Source: Pistricoccus aurantiacus (GTDB lineage Bacteria > Pseudomonadota > Gammaproteobacteria > Pseudomonadales > Halomonadaceae). From it: a DNA stretch of 64,000 bases. The stretch is taken from NCBI RefSeq assembly GCF_042682565.1, contig NZ_JBHUIC010000008.1. One strand, 5' to 3'. The position numbers and the translations under genes are program-made. Below the pieces are notes generated by a model. The model was not told where the DNA came from. It searched no databases and saw only the letters and a program-made list of their open reading frames with translations. Of this stretch, positions 36,045 to 44,671 are shown piece after piece (the stretch's first letter is position 1; each line of letters opens with the position of its first letter).

Positions 36045-36545
36045 TTACCCCGTGATCGCTTCGACGGACAGGCCGCGCTTGGCGGCAATGTCGTCCGGAG
36101 ACTGCATGGAGGCCAGACCGTTGATGGTCGCACGCACGACATTCACCGGGTTGGTGGAACCGTAGCACTTGGCCAGGACGTCATGGACGCCAGCCAGTTC
36201 GAGTACGGAACGCATGGCACCACCGGCGATGACCCCAGTACCTTCCGAAGCCGGCTGCATGAATACCTTGGAGGCGCCGTGACGAGCCTTGATCGGATAC
36301 TGGAGCGTACTACCGCTGAGATTGACCTTGATCATGTTACGTCGCGCCTGATCCATGGCTTTCTGGATCGCGACCGGCACTTCACGTGCCTTGCCGCGGC
36401 CAAAGCCGACGCGACCATTGCCGTCGCCCACGACGGTCAAGGCGGTGAAACCGAAGATTCGGCCACCCTTGACCACCTTGGCGACGCGGTTGACCTGCAC
36501 GAGCTTTTCCTGCAGATCGCCGCCTTGCTGTTCATTCTTCGCCAT
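36045..36545 (-). CDS. rpsE: 30S ribosomal protein S5
   Basis: 166 residues with the double-stranded RNA-binding-like N-terminal domain (VNRVAKVVKGGRIFGFTALT, GNGRVGFGRGKAREVPVAIQ) and a C-terminal AGVHDVLAKCYGSTNPVNVV. The loop around residues 20-30 is where spectinomycin-resistance changes occur; VAKVVKGGRIF is the common sensitive form. Part of the spc operon. Confidence 0.97.
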   Translation of the reverse strand: MAKNEQQGGDLQEKLVQVNRVAKVVKGGRIFGFTALTVVGDGNGRVGFGRGKAREVPVAIQKAMDQARRNMIKVNLSGSTLQYPIKARHGASKVFMQPASEGTGVIAGGAMRSVLELAGVHDVLAKCYGSTNPVNVVRATINGLASMQSPDDIAAKRGLSVEAITG

Positions 36546-36557
36546 CGTAAAACCCTA

Positions 36558-36908
36558 TTAGAATTTCAGGCCGCCTTCACGTGCGGCGTCCGCCAGGGCC
36601 TTGACTCGACCGTGGAACTTGAAACCCGCACGATCGAAGGCAACCTGAGTGATGCCTGCTTCCTGGGCGCGTTCGGCAATCATGGCGCCCACCTTGGCGG
36701 CGGCGTCCGCGTTACCGGTACTGCCCTCGCGCAGGGACTTGTCTAGCGTCGAAGCGCTGGCCAGCACCTTGCCACCATCCGGCGAGATGATCTGCGCATA
36801 GATGTGTCGCGGCGTACGGTTGACGCACAGGCGATACACGCCCAGCTCGCGAATCTTGGCGCGAGCGCGGCGGGCACGACGGAGACGAGATTCTTTCTTC
36901 GCGTTCAT
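36558..36908 (-). CDS. rplR: 50S ribosomal protein L18
   Basis: 116 residues. The basic N-terminus MNAKKESRLRRARRARAKI and the later FDRAGFKFHGRVKALADAAR are typical. L18 binds 5S rRNA with L5, whose gene lies five genes upstream in the same operon. Spacing to rplF is 9 bases. Confidence 0.96.
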   Translation of the reverse strand: MNAKKESRLRRARRARAKIRELGVYRLCVNRTPRHIYAQIISPDGGKVLASASTLDKSLREGSTGNADAAAKVGAMIAERAQEAGITQVAFDRAGFKFHGRVKALADAAREGGLKF

Positions 36909-36917
36909 AACCCTGCC

Positions 36918-37448
36918 TTACTTCTTCTTGGCTTCTTTACGACGGACCTGCTCGTCGCTATAACGGATACCCTTGCCCTTGTAAGGCTCGGGTGGCCGGA
37001 AAGCACGAATCTCCGCCGCCACGTGACCGATCTGCTGCTTGTCCATTCCCTTGAGAATGATCTGGGTGTTCTTTGGCGTTTCCGCCGTGACACCTTCTGG
37101 CAGCTCATAAGCGACCGGGTGGGAGAAGCCCAATGTCAGGTTGAGCGTCTTGCCACTTGCCTGGGCACGGTAGCCGACGCCATTGATCTCGAGGGACTTG
37201 GTAAAGCCCTCACTCACCCCGGTGACCAGGTTCTGAACCAGGGCACGGGTGGTGCCGGCCATTGCCCAACTCTTGGCAGACTCGCTGGGGGCGAAGGTCA
37301 GCCGGCCATCTTCCTGGCCGATCGTCACGTCCGGATGCACGGTCATGGCGAGGCTGCCCTGGCCGCCCTTGGCGGTCAGCCTGTCGCCGTCGAGATTGAC
37401 CTCGACGCCGCTTGGCAAGGTAACCGGATATTTGGCTATACGAGACAT
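36918..37448 (-). CDS. rplF: 50S ribosomal protein L6
   Basis: 176 residues, two tandem L6 repeats. MSRIAKYPVTLPSGVEVNLD opens the first; the second ends FRPPEPYKGKGIRYSDEQVR, the conserved L6 C-terminal signature that contacts the sarcin-ricin region. Located between rpsH and rplR in the spc operon. Confidence 0.97.
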   Translation of the reverse strand: MSRIAKYPVTLPSGVEVNLDGDRLTAKGGQGSLAMTVHPDVTIGQEDGRLTFAPSESAKSWAMAGTTRALVQNLVTGVSEGFTKSLEINGVGYRAQASGKTLNLTLGFSHPVAYELPEGVTAETPKNTQIILKGMDKQQIGHVAAEIRAFRPPEPYKGKGIRYSDEQVRRKEAKKK

Positions 37449-37457
37449 TCCAAACTC

Positions 37458-37850
37458 CTAGAATACGGTGCAGATGACTTCGCCACCGACACCGGCATGA
37501 CGGGCCGCACGATCGGTCATCACGCCCCGGGAGGTGGTCACGATCGCAATACCCAGGCCATCGGCGACTTTCGGAAGCGCATCCTTGCCCTTGTAGGAGC
37601 GCAAGGACGGCTTGGAAACCCGCTGGATGTGCTCGATGACTGCCTTGCCCTCGAAGTACTTGAGGGTCACGGTCAGTTCAGGCTTGGCGCCTTCAGTGAC
37701 GCTGAAATCGCCGATATAGCCTTCTTCTTTCAGTACGCGGGCCACCTGGACCTTGAGCTTGGAGGACGGCATGCTAACCGTCTCCTTGGTGGCCATCTGC
37801 GCATTGCGGATACGAGTGAACATATCCGCCAACGTGTCTTGCATGCTCAT
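37458..37850 (-). CDS. rpsH: 30S ribosomal protein S8
   Basis: 130 residues from ATG 37850 (MSMQDTLADMFTRIRNAQ), exactly the E. coli length; the open frame running further upstream overlaps rpsN and is a shadow. The ending GVMTDRAARHAGVGGEVICTVF is split at the RNA-contact loop. In E. coli S8 is the feedback repressor of the spc operon, acting at the rplE leader. AGGAG precedes the start. Confidence 0.97.
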   Translation of the reverse strand: MSMQDTLADMFTRIRNAQMATKETVSMPSSKLKVQVARVLKEEGYIGDFSVTEGAKPELTVTLKYFEGKAVIEHIQRVSKPSLRSYKGKDALPKVADGLGIAIVTTSRGVMTDRAARHAGVGGEVICTVF

Positions 37851-37881
37851 TACGTAGCGCTCCTGATGATTCTGCGTGGCG

Positions 37882-38187
37882 TTACCAGCTGGACTTCTTG
37901 AGTCCGGGAACGTCGCCACGCATCGCGGCTTCACGCAGCTTGTTACGGCCCAGGCCGAACTTGTTGTAGTAGCCGTGAGGGCGACCGGTGATTCGACAGC
38001 GATTGGTGCGACGCACCGGGCTGGAATCCCGCGGCAACTGCTGCAGCTTGAGCTGCGCGTCGAAGCGCTCTTCATCAGAGGCGTTGACATTTTCGATGAT
38101 GGTCTTGAGTTCCGCGCGCTTGGCAGCGTACTTCTTGACCAGTTTGGCACGCTTGAGTTCGCGCTCTACCATGCTTTTCTTTGCCAT
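37882..38187 (-). CDS. rpsN: 30S ribosomal protein S14 (zinc-free type)
   Basis: 101 residues, the long C-minus form without the zinc-binding CxxC pairs. MAKKSMVERELKRAKLVKK opens it, and RCRITGRPHGYYNKFGLGRN is the signature. S14 sits in the 30S head. Positioned between rplE and rpsH, 10 bases after rplE, as in the E. coli spc operon. Confidence 0.96.
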   Translation of the reverse strand: MAKKSMVERELKRAKLVKKYAAKRAELKTIIENVNASDEERFDAQLKLQQLPRDSSPVRRTNRCRITGRPHGYYNKFGLGRNKLREAAMRGDVPGLKKSSW

Positions 38188-38197
38188 GCTCCCACCC

Positions 38198-38737
38198 TTA
38201 TTTCTTGAACGGGAAGTTCAGCGCGCTCAAGAGCGCCCGGCCTTCCTCATCGGTATTGGCGGTGGTGGTGATAGTGACATCGAGACCACGAACCCGGTCG
38301 ATCTTATCATATTCGATCTCCGGGAAGATGATCTGCTCACGCACCCCCATGGAGTAGTTGCCACGACCGTCGAAGGACTTCGGATTGAGACCACGGAAAT
38401 CACGCACGCGAGGAATCGCGATGTTTACCAAGCGGTCGAGGAAGTCCCACATGCGCGCGCTGCGCAGGGTCACCTTGATACCGATTGGCCAGCCTTCGCG
38501 TACCTTGAAGCCCGCGATGGACTTGCGTGCCTTGGTCACCATCGGCTTCTGACCGGAGAGTTTCTCCATGTCAGCGACGGCGTTTTCGATCAGCTTCTTG
38601 TCGCTGGTCGCGTCACCGATACCCATGTTCAGCGTCACCTTGGTGACCCGAGGTACCTGCATCACGTTGGCGTAGCTGAACTGCTCTTTGAGCTGAGCCA
38701 CCACCTCGTTTTGATAACGTTCTTTCAAGTTCGCCAT
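38198..38737 (-). CDS. rplE: 50S ribosomal protein L5
   Basis: 179 residues starting MANLKERYQNEVVAQLKEQF, with the 5S rRNA-binding signature VTKARKSIAGFKVREGWPIG and the conserved end DEEGRALLSALNFPFKK. In E. coli the region just before this gene is the S8 operator; here only 18 bases separate it from rplX. Confidence 0.97.
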   Translation of the reverse strand: MANLKERYQNEVVAQLKEQFSYANVMQVPRVTKVTLNMGIGDATSDKKLIENAVADMEKLSGQKPMVTKARKSIAGFKVREGWPIGIKVTLRSARMWDFLDRLVNIAIPRVRDFRGLNPKSFDGRGNYSMGVREQIIFPEIEYDKIDRVRGLDVTITTTANTDEEGRALLSALNFPFKK

Positions 38738-38755
38738 TTTGCTACCCGACTCGCG

Positions 38756-39073
38756 TTAGGCGTCGATCTGTGACTGCGTCGACTTGTAGATACGTACCTT
38801 GGTACCGTCTTCCTTGAGCTGGAAGCCGACGCGATCCGCCTTGCCGGTCTCCGCATTGAAGATGGCCACGTTCGACGCATGAATCGGAGCCTCTCGCTCG
38901 ACGATACCGCCCTGGTTGCCCGCCATGGGATTGGGCCTTGTGTGACGCTTGATCATGTTCACACCGGACACCACGTAGCGATCGTCCTTGAGGACGCGCT
39001 TGATGGTGCCACGCTTGCCTTTATCCTTGCCGGCGATGACGATGACTTCATCGTCACGTTTGATCTTTTGCAT
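38756..39073 (-). CDS. rplX: 50S ribosomal protein L24
   Basis: 105 residues with the KOW motif near the N-terminus (DDEVIVIAGKDKGKRGTIK) and HTRPNPMAGNQGGIVEREAP. L24 is an early assembly initiator of the 50S subunit. It follows rplN by 14 bases in the spc operon. Confidence 0.96.
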   Translation of the reverse strand: MQKIKRDDEVIVIAGKDKGKRGTIKRVLKDDRYVVSGVNMIKRHTRPNPMAGNQGGIVEREAPIHASNVAIFNAETGKADRVGFQLKEDGTKVRIYKSTQSQIDA

Positions 39074-39087
39074 ATCCGCCTCGCTCC

Positions 39088-39459
39088 TTACAGCACTTCA
39101 GGCGCCAAGGAAATGATTTTCATGAACTTTTCGTTACGAAGCTCACGAGTCACCGGCCCGAAGATACGGGTACCGATCGGCTGTTCGTTGGTATTATTCA
39201 ACAGAACAGCCGCATTTCCATCGAAGCGAATCAGCGAACCGTCGTTACGACGGACACCACTGCGGGTACGCACCACTACCGCCTTGAGCACCTGGCCTTT
39301 CTTGACCTTGCCCCGCGGAATGGCTTCTTTCACAGTGACCTTGATGACATCGCCCACGCGAGCATAACGGCGGTGAGAACCGCCCAGCACCTTGATGCAT
39401 TGCACCCGGCGCGCTCCGCTGTTGTCGGCGACGTCCAGCATTGTCTGTGTCTGAATCAT
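39088..39459 (-). CDS. rplN: 50S ribosomal protein L14
   Basis: 123 residues starting MIQTQTMLDVADNSGARRVQ and containing RRNDGSLIRFDGNAAVLLNN, both diagnostic. L14 lies at the subunit interface with L19. It opens the spc group 42 bases after rpsQ; no strong separate promoter was seen, so read-through from the S10 operon is likely. Confidence 0.97.
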   Translation of the reverse strand: MIQTQTMLDVADNSGARRVQCIKVLGGSHRRYARVGDVIKVTVKEAIPRGKVKKGQVLKAVVVRTRSGVRRNDGSLIRFDGNAAVLLNNTNEQPIGTRIFGPVTRELRNEKFMKIISLAPEVL

Positions 39460-39501
39460 CGGTTTTCTCCAAACCTAATCTGACTACGGCGCCAGCCGAG
39501 C

Positions 39502-39762
39502 TCAGCCCTTGGCCTGCTCAACGACTTCAACCAGGGTCCAGGACTTGTGCTTGGACAGCGGACGGCATTCCTGAATGGATACCTTGTCGCCGGCCTTGGC
39601 CTGGTTCTGCTCGTCGTGAGCCTGCAGCTTGGTGGAACGACGGACGTACTTGCCATACAGCGGATGACGCACGCGGCGCTCGATCATCACGACGATGGAC
39701 TTGTCCATCTTGTCGCTCACTACCTTGCCGGTGAGCGTACGGGTTTTCTTCTCTTCGGCCAT
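39502..39762 (-). CDS. rpsQ: 30S ribosomal protein S17
   Basis: 86 residues from ATG 39762, with AGGTGA at good spacing; a GTG three codons earlier overlaps rpmC and is less likely. TLTGKVVSDKMDKSIVVMIE and the OB-fold end PLSKHKSWTLVEVVEQ identify S17. It binds helix 11 of 16S rRNA. Last gene of the S10 group, one base after rpmC. Confidence 0.95.
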   Translation of the reverse strand: MAEEKKTRTLTGKVVSDKMDKSIVVMIERRVRHPLYGKYVRRSTKLQAHDEQNQAKAGDKVSIQECRPLSKHKSWTLVEVVEQAKG

Positions 39763-39763
39763 C

Positions 39764-39958
39764 TCAATCACCTGCCTTCTCGTTGAGCACCGTCTTCACT
39801 CGGGCGATATCCCGACGGACCTGCTTGAGCAAATGGGTCTGGCTGAGTTGGCCAGTGGCCTTCTGCATGCGCAGATTGAACTGCTCGCGGAGGAGTTCGA
39901 AGAGCTGCGCCTGCAGATCTTCCACTGATTTTTCACGAATTTCCTGGGCTTTCATCAC
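39764..39958 (-). CDS. rpmC: 50S ribosomal protein L29
   Basis: 64 residues forming two helices: MMKAQEIREKSVEDLQAQLF and EQFNLRMQKATGQLSQTHLL. L29 lies at the tunnel exit beside L23 and forms part of the trigger factor/SRP docking site. Its start overlaps the rplP stop by 4 bases. Confidence 0.95.
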   Translation of the reverse strand: MMKAQEIREKSVEDLQAQLFELLREQFNLRMQKATGQLSQTHLLKQVRRDIARVKTVLNEKAGD

Positions 39959-40368
39959 AGCACCGTCCGTTTCACAAAGGTGGTGGAGACCGGAAACTTC
40001 TGAGCCGCCAGGCTGAATGCCTCCCGGGCCAGCTCTTCAGAAACGCCTTCGATTTCGTAGAGCACACGGCCCGGCTGAATCTGGGCGACCCAGTATTCAA
40101 CGGAACCCTTGCCTTTACCCATACGAACTTCGAGAGGCTTCTTGGATACCGGCTTGTCCGGAAACACACGAATCCAGATCTTGCCGCCACGCTTGACGTG
40201 GCGAGTGATGGCCCGACGACCGGCTTCGATCTGACGCGCGGTGACCCGCCCGCGACCGGTTGCCTTGAGACCGTATTCGCCGAAACTGATCTTGCTTCCG
40301 CGATGGGCCAGACCACGATTGCGGCCCTTCATCATCTTGCGAAATTTTGTACGCTTAGGTTGTAACAT
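39955..40368 (-). CDS. rplP: 50S ribosomal protein L16
   Basis: 137 residues starting MLQPKRTKFRKMMKGRNRGL. The conserved LKATGRGRVTARQIEAGRRA and PVSKKPLEVRMGKGKGSVEY follow. L16 helps position the A-site tRNA elbow. The Arg in the KPLEVRMG loop is the residue hydroxylated by YcfD in E. coli. Positioned between rpsC and rpmC. Confidence 0.97.
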   Translation of the reverse strand: MLQPKRTKFRKMMKGRNRGLAHRGSKISFGEYGLKATGRGRVTARQIEAGRRAITRHVKRGGKIWIRVFPDKPVSKKPLEVRMGKGKGSVEYWVAQIQPGRVLYEIEGVSEELAREAFSLAAQKFPVSTTFVKRTVL

Positions 40369-40383
40369 CGACTCGCTCTCCTC

Positions 40384-41082
40384 TTATCTGGAACCTTTCT
40401 TCTTGGAGGGCGCGGCCTGCGGCTGCTTGGCCTTGGCGCGGACCTCCTCGATGCCCCCGAGGATTTCACCCTTGAAGATCCATACCTTGACGCCGATCAC
40501 GCCGTAGGTGGTATGGGCTTCGTAGGTGGCGTAGTCGATATCCGCACGCAAGGTATGCAGCGGCACACGACCTTCCCGATACCACTCGGTACGAGCGATT
40601 TCCGCTCCACCCAGTCGTCCGGACAGTTGAACCTTGATACCACCGGCGCCCAGACGCATGGAGTTCTGCACCGCGCGCTTCATGGCACGACGGAACATCA
40701 CGCGACGCTCGAGCTGTCCGGCGATGTTCTGGGCGACGAGCTTGGCATCGAGTTCCGGCTTGCGAACCTCTTCAATGTTGATATGCACCGGCACGCCCAT
40801 CATCTGGGTGACGTCGCGACGCAGACGATCGACATCCTCGCCCTTCTTGCCGATCACGATGCCTGGACGCGCGGTATGAATGGTGATACGCGCATTGTTG
40901 GCCGGACGCTCGATATGGATACGGCTGACGGAGGCGTTCTTCAGGCGCTCCTCGAGGAAACTACGCACCTCGAGATCGTTGTTCAGCTTATCGGCATAGC
41001 TATCGCTTTCGGCGTACCACACGGAATTGTGGTCCTTGACGATACCCAGCCGAATACCAATCGGATTTACTTTCTGACCCAT
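40384..41082 (-). CDS. rpsC: 30S ribosomal protein S3
   Basis: 232 residues: N-terminal KH domain (GIVIGKKGEDVDRLRRDV) and a C-terminal domain with SGRLGGAEIARTEWYREGRV. S3 lines the mRNA entry tunnel and contributes helicase activity with S4 and S5. A basic tail ends QPQAAPSKKKGSR. It follows rplV by 11 bases. Confidence 0.97.
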   Translation of the reverse strand: MGQKVNPIGIRLGIVKDHNSVWYAESDSYADKLNNDLEVRSFLEERLKNASVSRIHIERPANNARITIHTARPGIVIGKKGEDVDRLRRDVTQMMGVPVHINIEEVRKPELDAKLVAQNIAGQLERRVMFRRAMKRAVQNSMRLGAGGIKVQLSGRLGGAEIARTEWYREGRVPLHTLRADIDYATYEAHTTYGVIGVKVWIFKGEILGGIEEVRAKAKQPQAAPSKKKGSR

Positions 41083-41093
41083 CTGGTCGACTC

Positions 41094-41426
41094 CTACTTC
41101 TCGGCTACCTTGACGGTGATGTGGCAGGTGCGCTTCAAGATGCGATCCGCACGACCTTTAGCGCGCGGTTTAATGCGCTTGAGCGTCATGCCCTCATCGA
41201 CGCAGATGGTCGAGACACGCAGCTCGTCGATATCCATACCGTTGTTTTCTTCCGCATTCGCGATGGCGGACTGCAGCACCTTCTTGACCAGCGTGGCAGC
41301 CTTCTTCGGGGAGAAGGTCAGCAGGTCGAGTGCTTCGGCGACCGGTTTACCGCGCACCTGGTCAGCCACCAAACGGGCCTTCTGGGCGGATAATCCGGCG
41401 CCACGCAGTTTAGCTGTGACTTCCAT
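41094..41426 (-). CDS. rplV: 50S ribosomal protein L22
   Basis: 110 residues with AKLRGAGLSAQKARLVADQV at the N-terminus and the extended loop MTLKRIKPRAKGRADRILKR that reaches into the nascent peptide tunnel. The loop sequence shows no deletion of the kind that gives macrolide resistance. 18 bases after rpsS. Confidence 0.97.
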   Translation of the reverse strand: MEVTAKLRGAGLSAQKARLVADQVRGKPVAEALDLLTFSPKKAATLVKKVLQSAIANAEENNGMDIDELRVSTICVDEGMTLKRIKPRAKGRADRILKRTCHITVKVAEK

Positions 41427-41444
41427 CTCTCAATCCTCTCTGGC

Positions 41445-41720
41445 TTACCGTTTGGCTTTTCTGTCCGCCGCATGGCCGCGATAAGTGCGGGTAGCAGCGA
41501 ATTCGCCCAGCTTGTGGCCAACCATTTCCTCGGAGACATGCACCGGGACGTGCTGGCGACCGTTATGAACCGCAATGGTGAGCCCGACCATGTTGGGCAG
41601 GATCATGGAACGACGCGACCAGGTCTTGATCGGTTTGCGGTCGCTCTTTTCCACTGCGGTCTCGACCTTCTTCAGCAGATGAAGGTCGATAAAGGGACCT
41701 TTCTTCAGTGAACGTGGCAC
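41445..41720 (-). CDS. rpsS: 30S ribosomal protein S19
   Basis: 91 residues, MPRSLKKGPFIDLHLLKKVE then WSRRSMILPNMVGLTIAVHN, both invariant in S19. It lies in the 30S head near S13 and contacts the A-site tRNA region. Between rplB and rplV in the S10 operon. Confidence 0.97.
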   Translation of the reverse strand: MPRSLKKGPFIDLHLLKKVETAVEKSDRKPIKTWSRRSMILPNMVGLTIAVHNGRQHVPVHVSEEMVGHKLGEFAATRTYRGHAADRKAKR

Positions 41721-41741
41721 AGCCGTTACCTCTTAGTTGTG

Positions 41742-42569
41742 TTACTTGGCCTTGCGGCGACGAACGATAAGCGAGTTGGTACGCTTGTTCTTGCGGGTCT
41801 TGTGGCCCTTGGTGGGAACACCCCAAGGCGTCACCGGGTGACGACCACCGCTGGTGCGGCCTTCACCGCCACCGTGCGGGTGATCCACCGGGTTCATGGC
41901 CACGCCGCGAACCGTCGGGCGTACCCCTCTCCAGCGTTTCGCACCGGCCTTACCAAGTTGACGCAGGCTGTGCTCGGAATTACCCACTTCACCGAGAGTT
42001 GCACGGCATTCGGAAAGCACCTTGCGCGTTTCACCGGAGCGCAGGCGCAAAGTGGCATAGTTACCTTCTCGTGCGACCAGCTGAGCGCTGGTACCCGCGC
42101 TGCGTGCCAACTGAGCACCCTTGCCGGGCTTGAGCTCGATGCAGTGCACGGTGGAGCCCAGCGGAACGTTGCGCAGCGGCAGCGCATTACCACGCTTGAT
42201 CGGCGCATTGACACCGGATTCGAGAGTGTCGCCGGCCGCCACGCCCTTGGGCGCGATGATGTAGCGACGCTCGCCGTCCAGATACTTCAGCAGCGCAATG
42301 TGCGCGCTACGGTTCGGATCGTACTCGAGGCGCTCGACGACGGCGGGAACGCCATCCTTGGTGCGCTTGAAGTCGATCAGACGATAATGCTGGCGATGAC
42401 CACCCCCGACGTGACGGGTGGTGATACGGCCATGATTGTTACGCCCGCCGGAACGGGACTGCTTCTCCAGAAGCGGCGCATGCGGCCGCCCCTTGTAAAG
42501 CTCGGTGCCGACGACTTTAACGACGTGGCGACGACCGGCGGATGTGGGTTTGGTCTTGACGATTGCCAT
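41742..42569 (-). CDS. rplB: 50S ribosomal protein L2
   Basis: 275 residues with GRNNHGRITTRHVGGGHRQH in the N-terminal part and the C-terminal RGVAMNPVDHPHGGGEGRTS, whose His lies near the peptidyl transferase centre. L2 is needed for subunit association. The gene follows rplW by 17 bases. Confidence 0.98.
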   Translation of the reverse strand: MAIVKTKPTSAGRRHVVKVVGTELYKGRPHAPLLEKQSRSGGRNNHGRITTRHVGGGHRQHYRLIDFKRTKDGVPAVVERLEYDPNRSAHIALLKYLDGERRYIIAPKGVAAGDTLESGVNAPIKRGNALPLRNVPLGSTVHCIELKPGKGAQLARSAGTSAQLVAREGNYATLRLRSGETRKVLSECRATLGEVGNSEHSLRQLGKAGAKRWRGVRPTVRGVAMNPVDHPHGGGEGRTSGGRHPVTPWGVPTKGHKTRKNKRTNSLIVRRRKAK

Positions 42570-42586
42570 TATCCGTACTCCTGCCC

Positions 42587-42883
42587 TTATTCGGCGCCAG
42601 AGAAGTCTTCGAGGGTCTCGCCCGCAGCTAAGGTCACGTAAGCCTTGCGATAGCCCTTACGCTTACCCAAGCCGTGTGCGGTACGCTTGGTCTTGCCCTT
42701 CATGTTCAGGACCTGAACGCGATCGACCTTCTTGCCGAACATCGCTTGAACGGCCTGCTTGATTTCCGGCTTGGTCGCGTCGCTTGCTACCTTGAACACG
42801 TACTGATTGTTCTCGGCGGCGAAGGCGGCTTTCTCGGTCATGTGCGGACCAAGCAGAACCTTGAATAGACGTTCCTGGTTCAT
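42587..42883 (-). CDS. rplW: 50S ribosomal protein L23
   Basis: 98 residues beginning MNQERLFKVLLGPHMTEKA, with YVFKVASDATKPEIKQAVQA. L23 at the tunnel exit is the docking site for trigger factor and SRP. Its start overlaps the end of rplD by 4 bases, a typical translational coupling. Confidence 0.97.
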   Translation of the reverse strand: MNQERLFKVLLGPHMTEKAAFAAENNQYVFKVASDATKPEIKQAVQAMFGKKVDRVQVLNMKGKTKRTAHGLGKRKGYRKAYVTLAAGETLEDFSGAE

Positions 42884-43488
42884 GCCAGCTTCTCCTCGAA
42901 TTGGCGCAGAGCGGAGACGGTGATAAGCACCTTGTCGAAAGCGATCAGGCTCACCGGATCCGCGGCGGACGCGTCGACCACATCCACGTTGGGAATATTG
43001 CGAGCGGCGAGATAGAGCTTTTCGTCGAGTTCTTCGGTGACGATCAGCGTTTTCTCGAGATCAAGCTCCTTGAGCTTGCCGATCAGCTGCTTGGTCTTGG
43101 GCGCATCGACGCTGAACTCGTTGACCACCACCAGACGCTCCTGACGGACCAGTTCGGAAAGGATCGAGCGCATCGCGGCACGATACATCTTGCGATTGAC
43201 TTTCTGAGAATGATCCTGAGGACGCGCAGCGAAGGTGACGCCGCCGCTACGCCAGATCGGCGAGCGAATGGTACCAGCACGGGCGCGACCGGTGCCTTTC
43301 TGGCGCCACGGCTTCTTGCCACCGCCGCGCACGTCGGAACGGTTCTTCTGGGCGCGAGTGCCCTGGCGTGCACCGGCCAGATAGGCGGTGACGACCTGAT
43401 GGACCAGCGCTTCATTGAATTCTTTACCGAAGGTGGCATCGGCGACTTCGATAGTGCCGGCGTCTGCACCTGCAAGATTCAGATTCAT
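42880..43488 (-). CDS. rplD: 50S ribosomal protein L4
   Basis: 202 residues. The tunnel-lining loop is marked by RSDVRGGGKKPWRQKGTGRA and GTIRSPIWRSGGV. In E. coli L4 also represses the S10 operon by binding its long leader and promoting NusA-dependent termination; the leader here is much shorter, so that loop may differ. 12 bases after rplC. Confidence 0.97.
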   Translation of the reverse strand: MNLNLAGADAGTIEVADATFGKEFNEALVHQVVTAYLAGARQGTRAQKNRSDVRGGGKKPWRQKGTGRARAGTIRSPIWRSGGVTFAARPQDHSQKVNRKMYRAAMRSILSELVRQERLVVVNEFSVDAPKTKQLIGKLKELDLEKTLIVTEELDEKLYLAARNIPNVDVVDASAADPVSLIAFDKVLITVSALRQFEEKLA

Positions 43489-43500
43489 TGATCAACCCCC

Positions 43501-44139
43501 TCAGCGAGCTTTCACGGCGCGGCGAATAACGACGTCGCTGCCCGGCGCACCAGGTACGGCGCCCTTGATCAGCAGCAGGTTGCGTTCGGCATCGACGCGC
43601 ACGACTTCCAGGCTCTGCACTGTGCAACGCGCATTACCCATCTGACCGGCCATCTTCTTGCCCTTGAACACCCGGCCCGGGGTCTGGCACATGCCGATGG
43701 AACCTGGCGCGCGATGCGACAGGGAATTGCCGTGGCTGTTGTCTTGGGTGCGGAAGTTCCAACGCTTGACGGCGCCTTGGAAGCCCTTGCCCTTGGAGGT
43801 TCCGGTCACATCGATCTTCTGACCGGCTTCAAAGAGGGATACGGTGATTTTGCCGCCCACTTCCGGAGTCTCGTCGCCTTCGTTCAGGCGAAACTCCATC
43901 AGCGAACGACCGGCCTCGATACCCGCCTTGGCGAACTGTCCTGCTTGCGCCTTGGTCAAGTGCTTGGCCTTGCGGGAGCCAGTTGTCACCTGAACCGCAC
44001 TATAGCCGTCAGACTCCAGAGTCTTGACGCGAGTGACGCGGTTAGGTTCAACCTCGATCACGGTTACCGGCACGGAGGCGCCGTCTTCGGTAAAGACACG
44101 GGTCATCCCGGACTTTTTACCGACTAAACCGATTGTCAT
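43501..44139 (-). CDS. rplC: 50S ribosomal protein L3
   Basis: 212 residues from ATG 44139, with AGGAGA; the frame extends upstream without a ribosome site. MTIGLVGKKSGMTRVFTEDG and the loop HGNSLSHRAPGSIGMCQTPG, which holds the Gln methylated by PrmB, identify L3. It initiates 50S assembly. An unusually long 158-base gap separates it from rpsJ. Confidence 0.97.
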   Translation of the reverse strand: MTIGLVGKKSGMTRVFTEDGASVPVTVIEVEPNRVTRVKTLESDGYSAVQVTTGSRKAKHLTKAQAGQFAKAGIEAGRSLMEFRLNEGDETPEVGGKITVSLFEAGQKIDVTGTSKGKGFQGAVKRWNFRTQDNSHGNSLSHRAPGSIGMCQTPGRVFKGKKMAGQMGNARCTVQSLEVVRVDAERNLLLIKGAVPGAPGSDVVIRRAVKAR

Positions 44140-44297
44140 GTTCAGTCTCCTAATAGTGTACGGGGCTATCACCCGCTATGGCTGCCCTTTCCAGAGCATT
44201 CCACTAGCACATTGTATGACGCCGTCTCGGCGTGGCGGCTGCTGCTTACCCTATCTGACGCAGGGGCAGGCGCTGGGCCGCAAAGTGACTAGTGTTA
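44140..44297 (-). promoter_or_regulatory. long rpsJ-rplC intercistronic region
   Basis: 158 bases, where E. coli has a few tens. It contains a hairpin ACGCCG-TCT-CGGCGT (44219-44233) and no convincing promoter or open frame. It could be a processing or regulatory RNA element. Confidence 0.35.
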
Positions 44298-44609
44298 TCA
44301 GTCGAGTTTGATTTGCACGTCAACGCCGGCGGCGAGATCGAGCTTCATAAGTGCATCCACGGTCTTTTCCGTGGGCTCGACGATATCGAGCACACGCTTG
44401 TGGGTGCGGATTTCATACTGATCCCGAGCGTCCTTGTTGACGTGAGGCGAGATCAGGATGGTGTAACGCTCGCGTCTGGTCGGCAGCGGGATCGGTCCGC
44501 GCACCTGAGCTCCGGTCCGCTTGGCGGTATCAACGATTTCCGCCGTGGACTGATCGATCAGGCGGTGGTCGAACGCCTTCAACCGAATGCGAATCTTCTG
44601 GTTCTGCAT
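44298..44609 (-). CDS. rpsJ: 30S ribosomal protein S10
   Basis: 103 residues from ATG 44609 (MQNQKIRIRLKAFDHRLIDQ), nearly identical to E. coli S10. S10 is a 30S head protein and, as NusE, part of antitermination complexes with NusB. It is the first gene of the S10 operon, with a strong promoter 63 bases upstream. Confidence 0.98.
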   Translation of the reverse strand: MQNQKIRIRLKAFDHRLIDQSTAEIVDTAKRTGAQVRGPIPLPTRRERYTILISPHVNKDARDQYEIRTHKRVLDIVEPTEKTVDALMKLDLAAGVDVQIKLD

Positions 44610-44671
44610 TTGCCCTAAACTCCAATGGACGTGGACGACACGCTGCCTGGCCACGCATTCAAAGGATGCGC

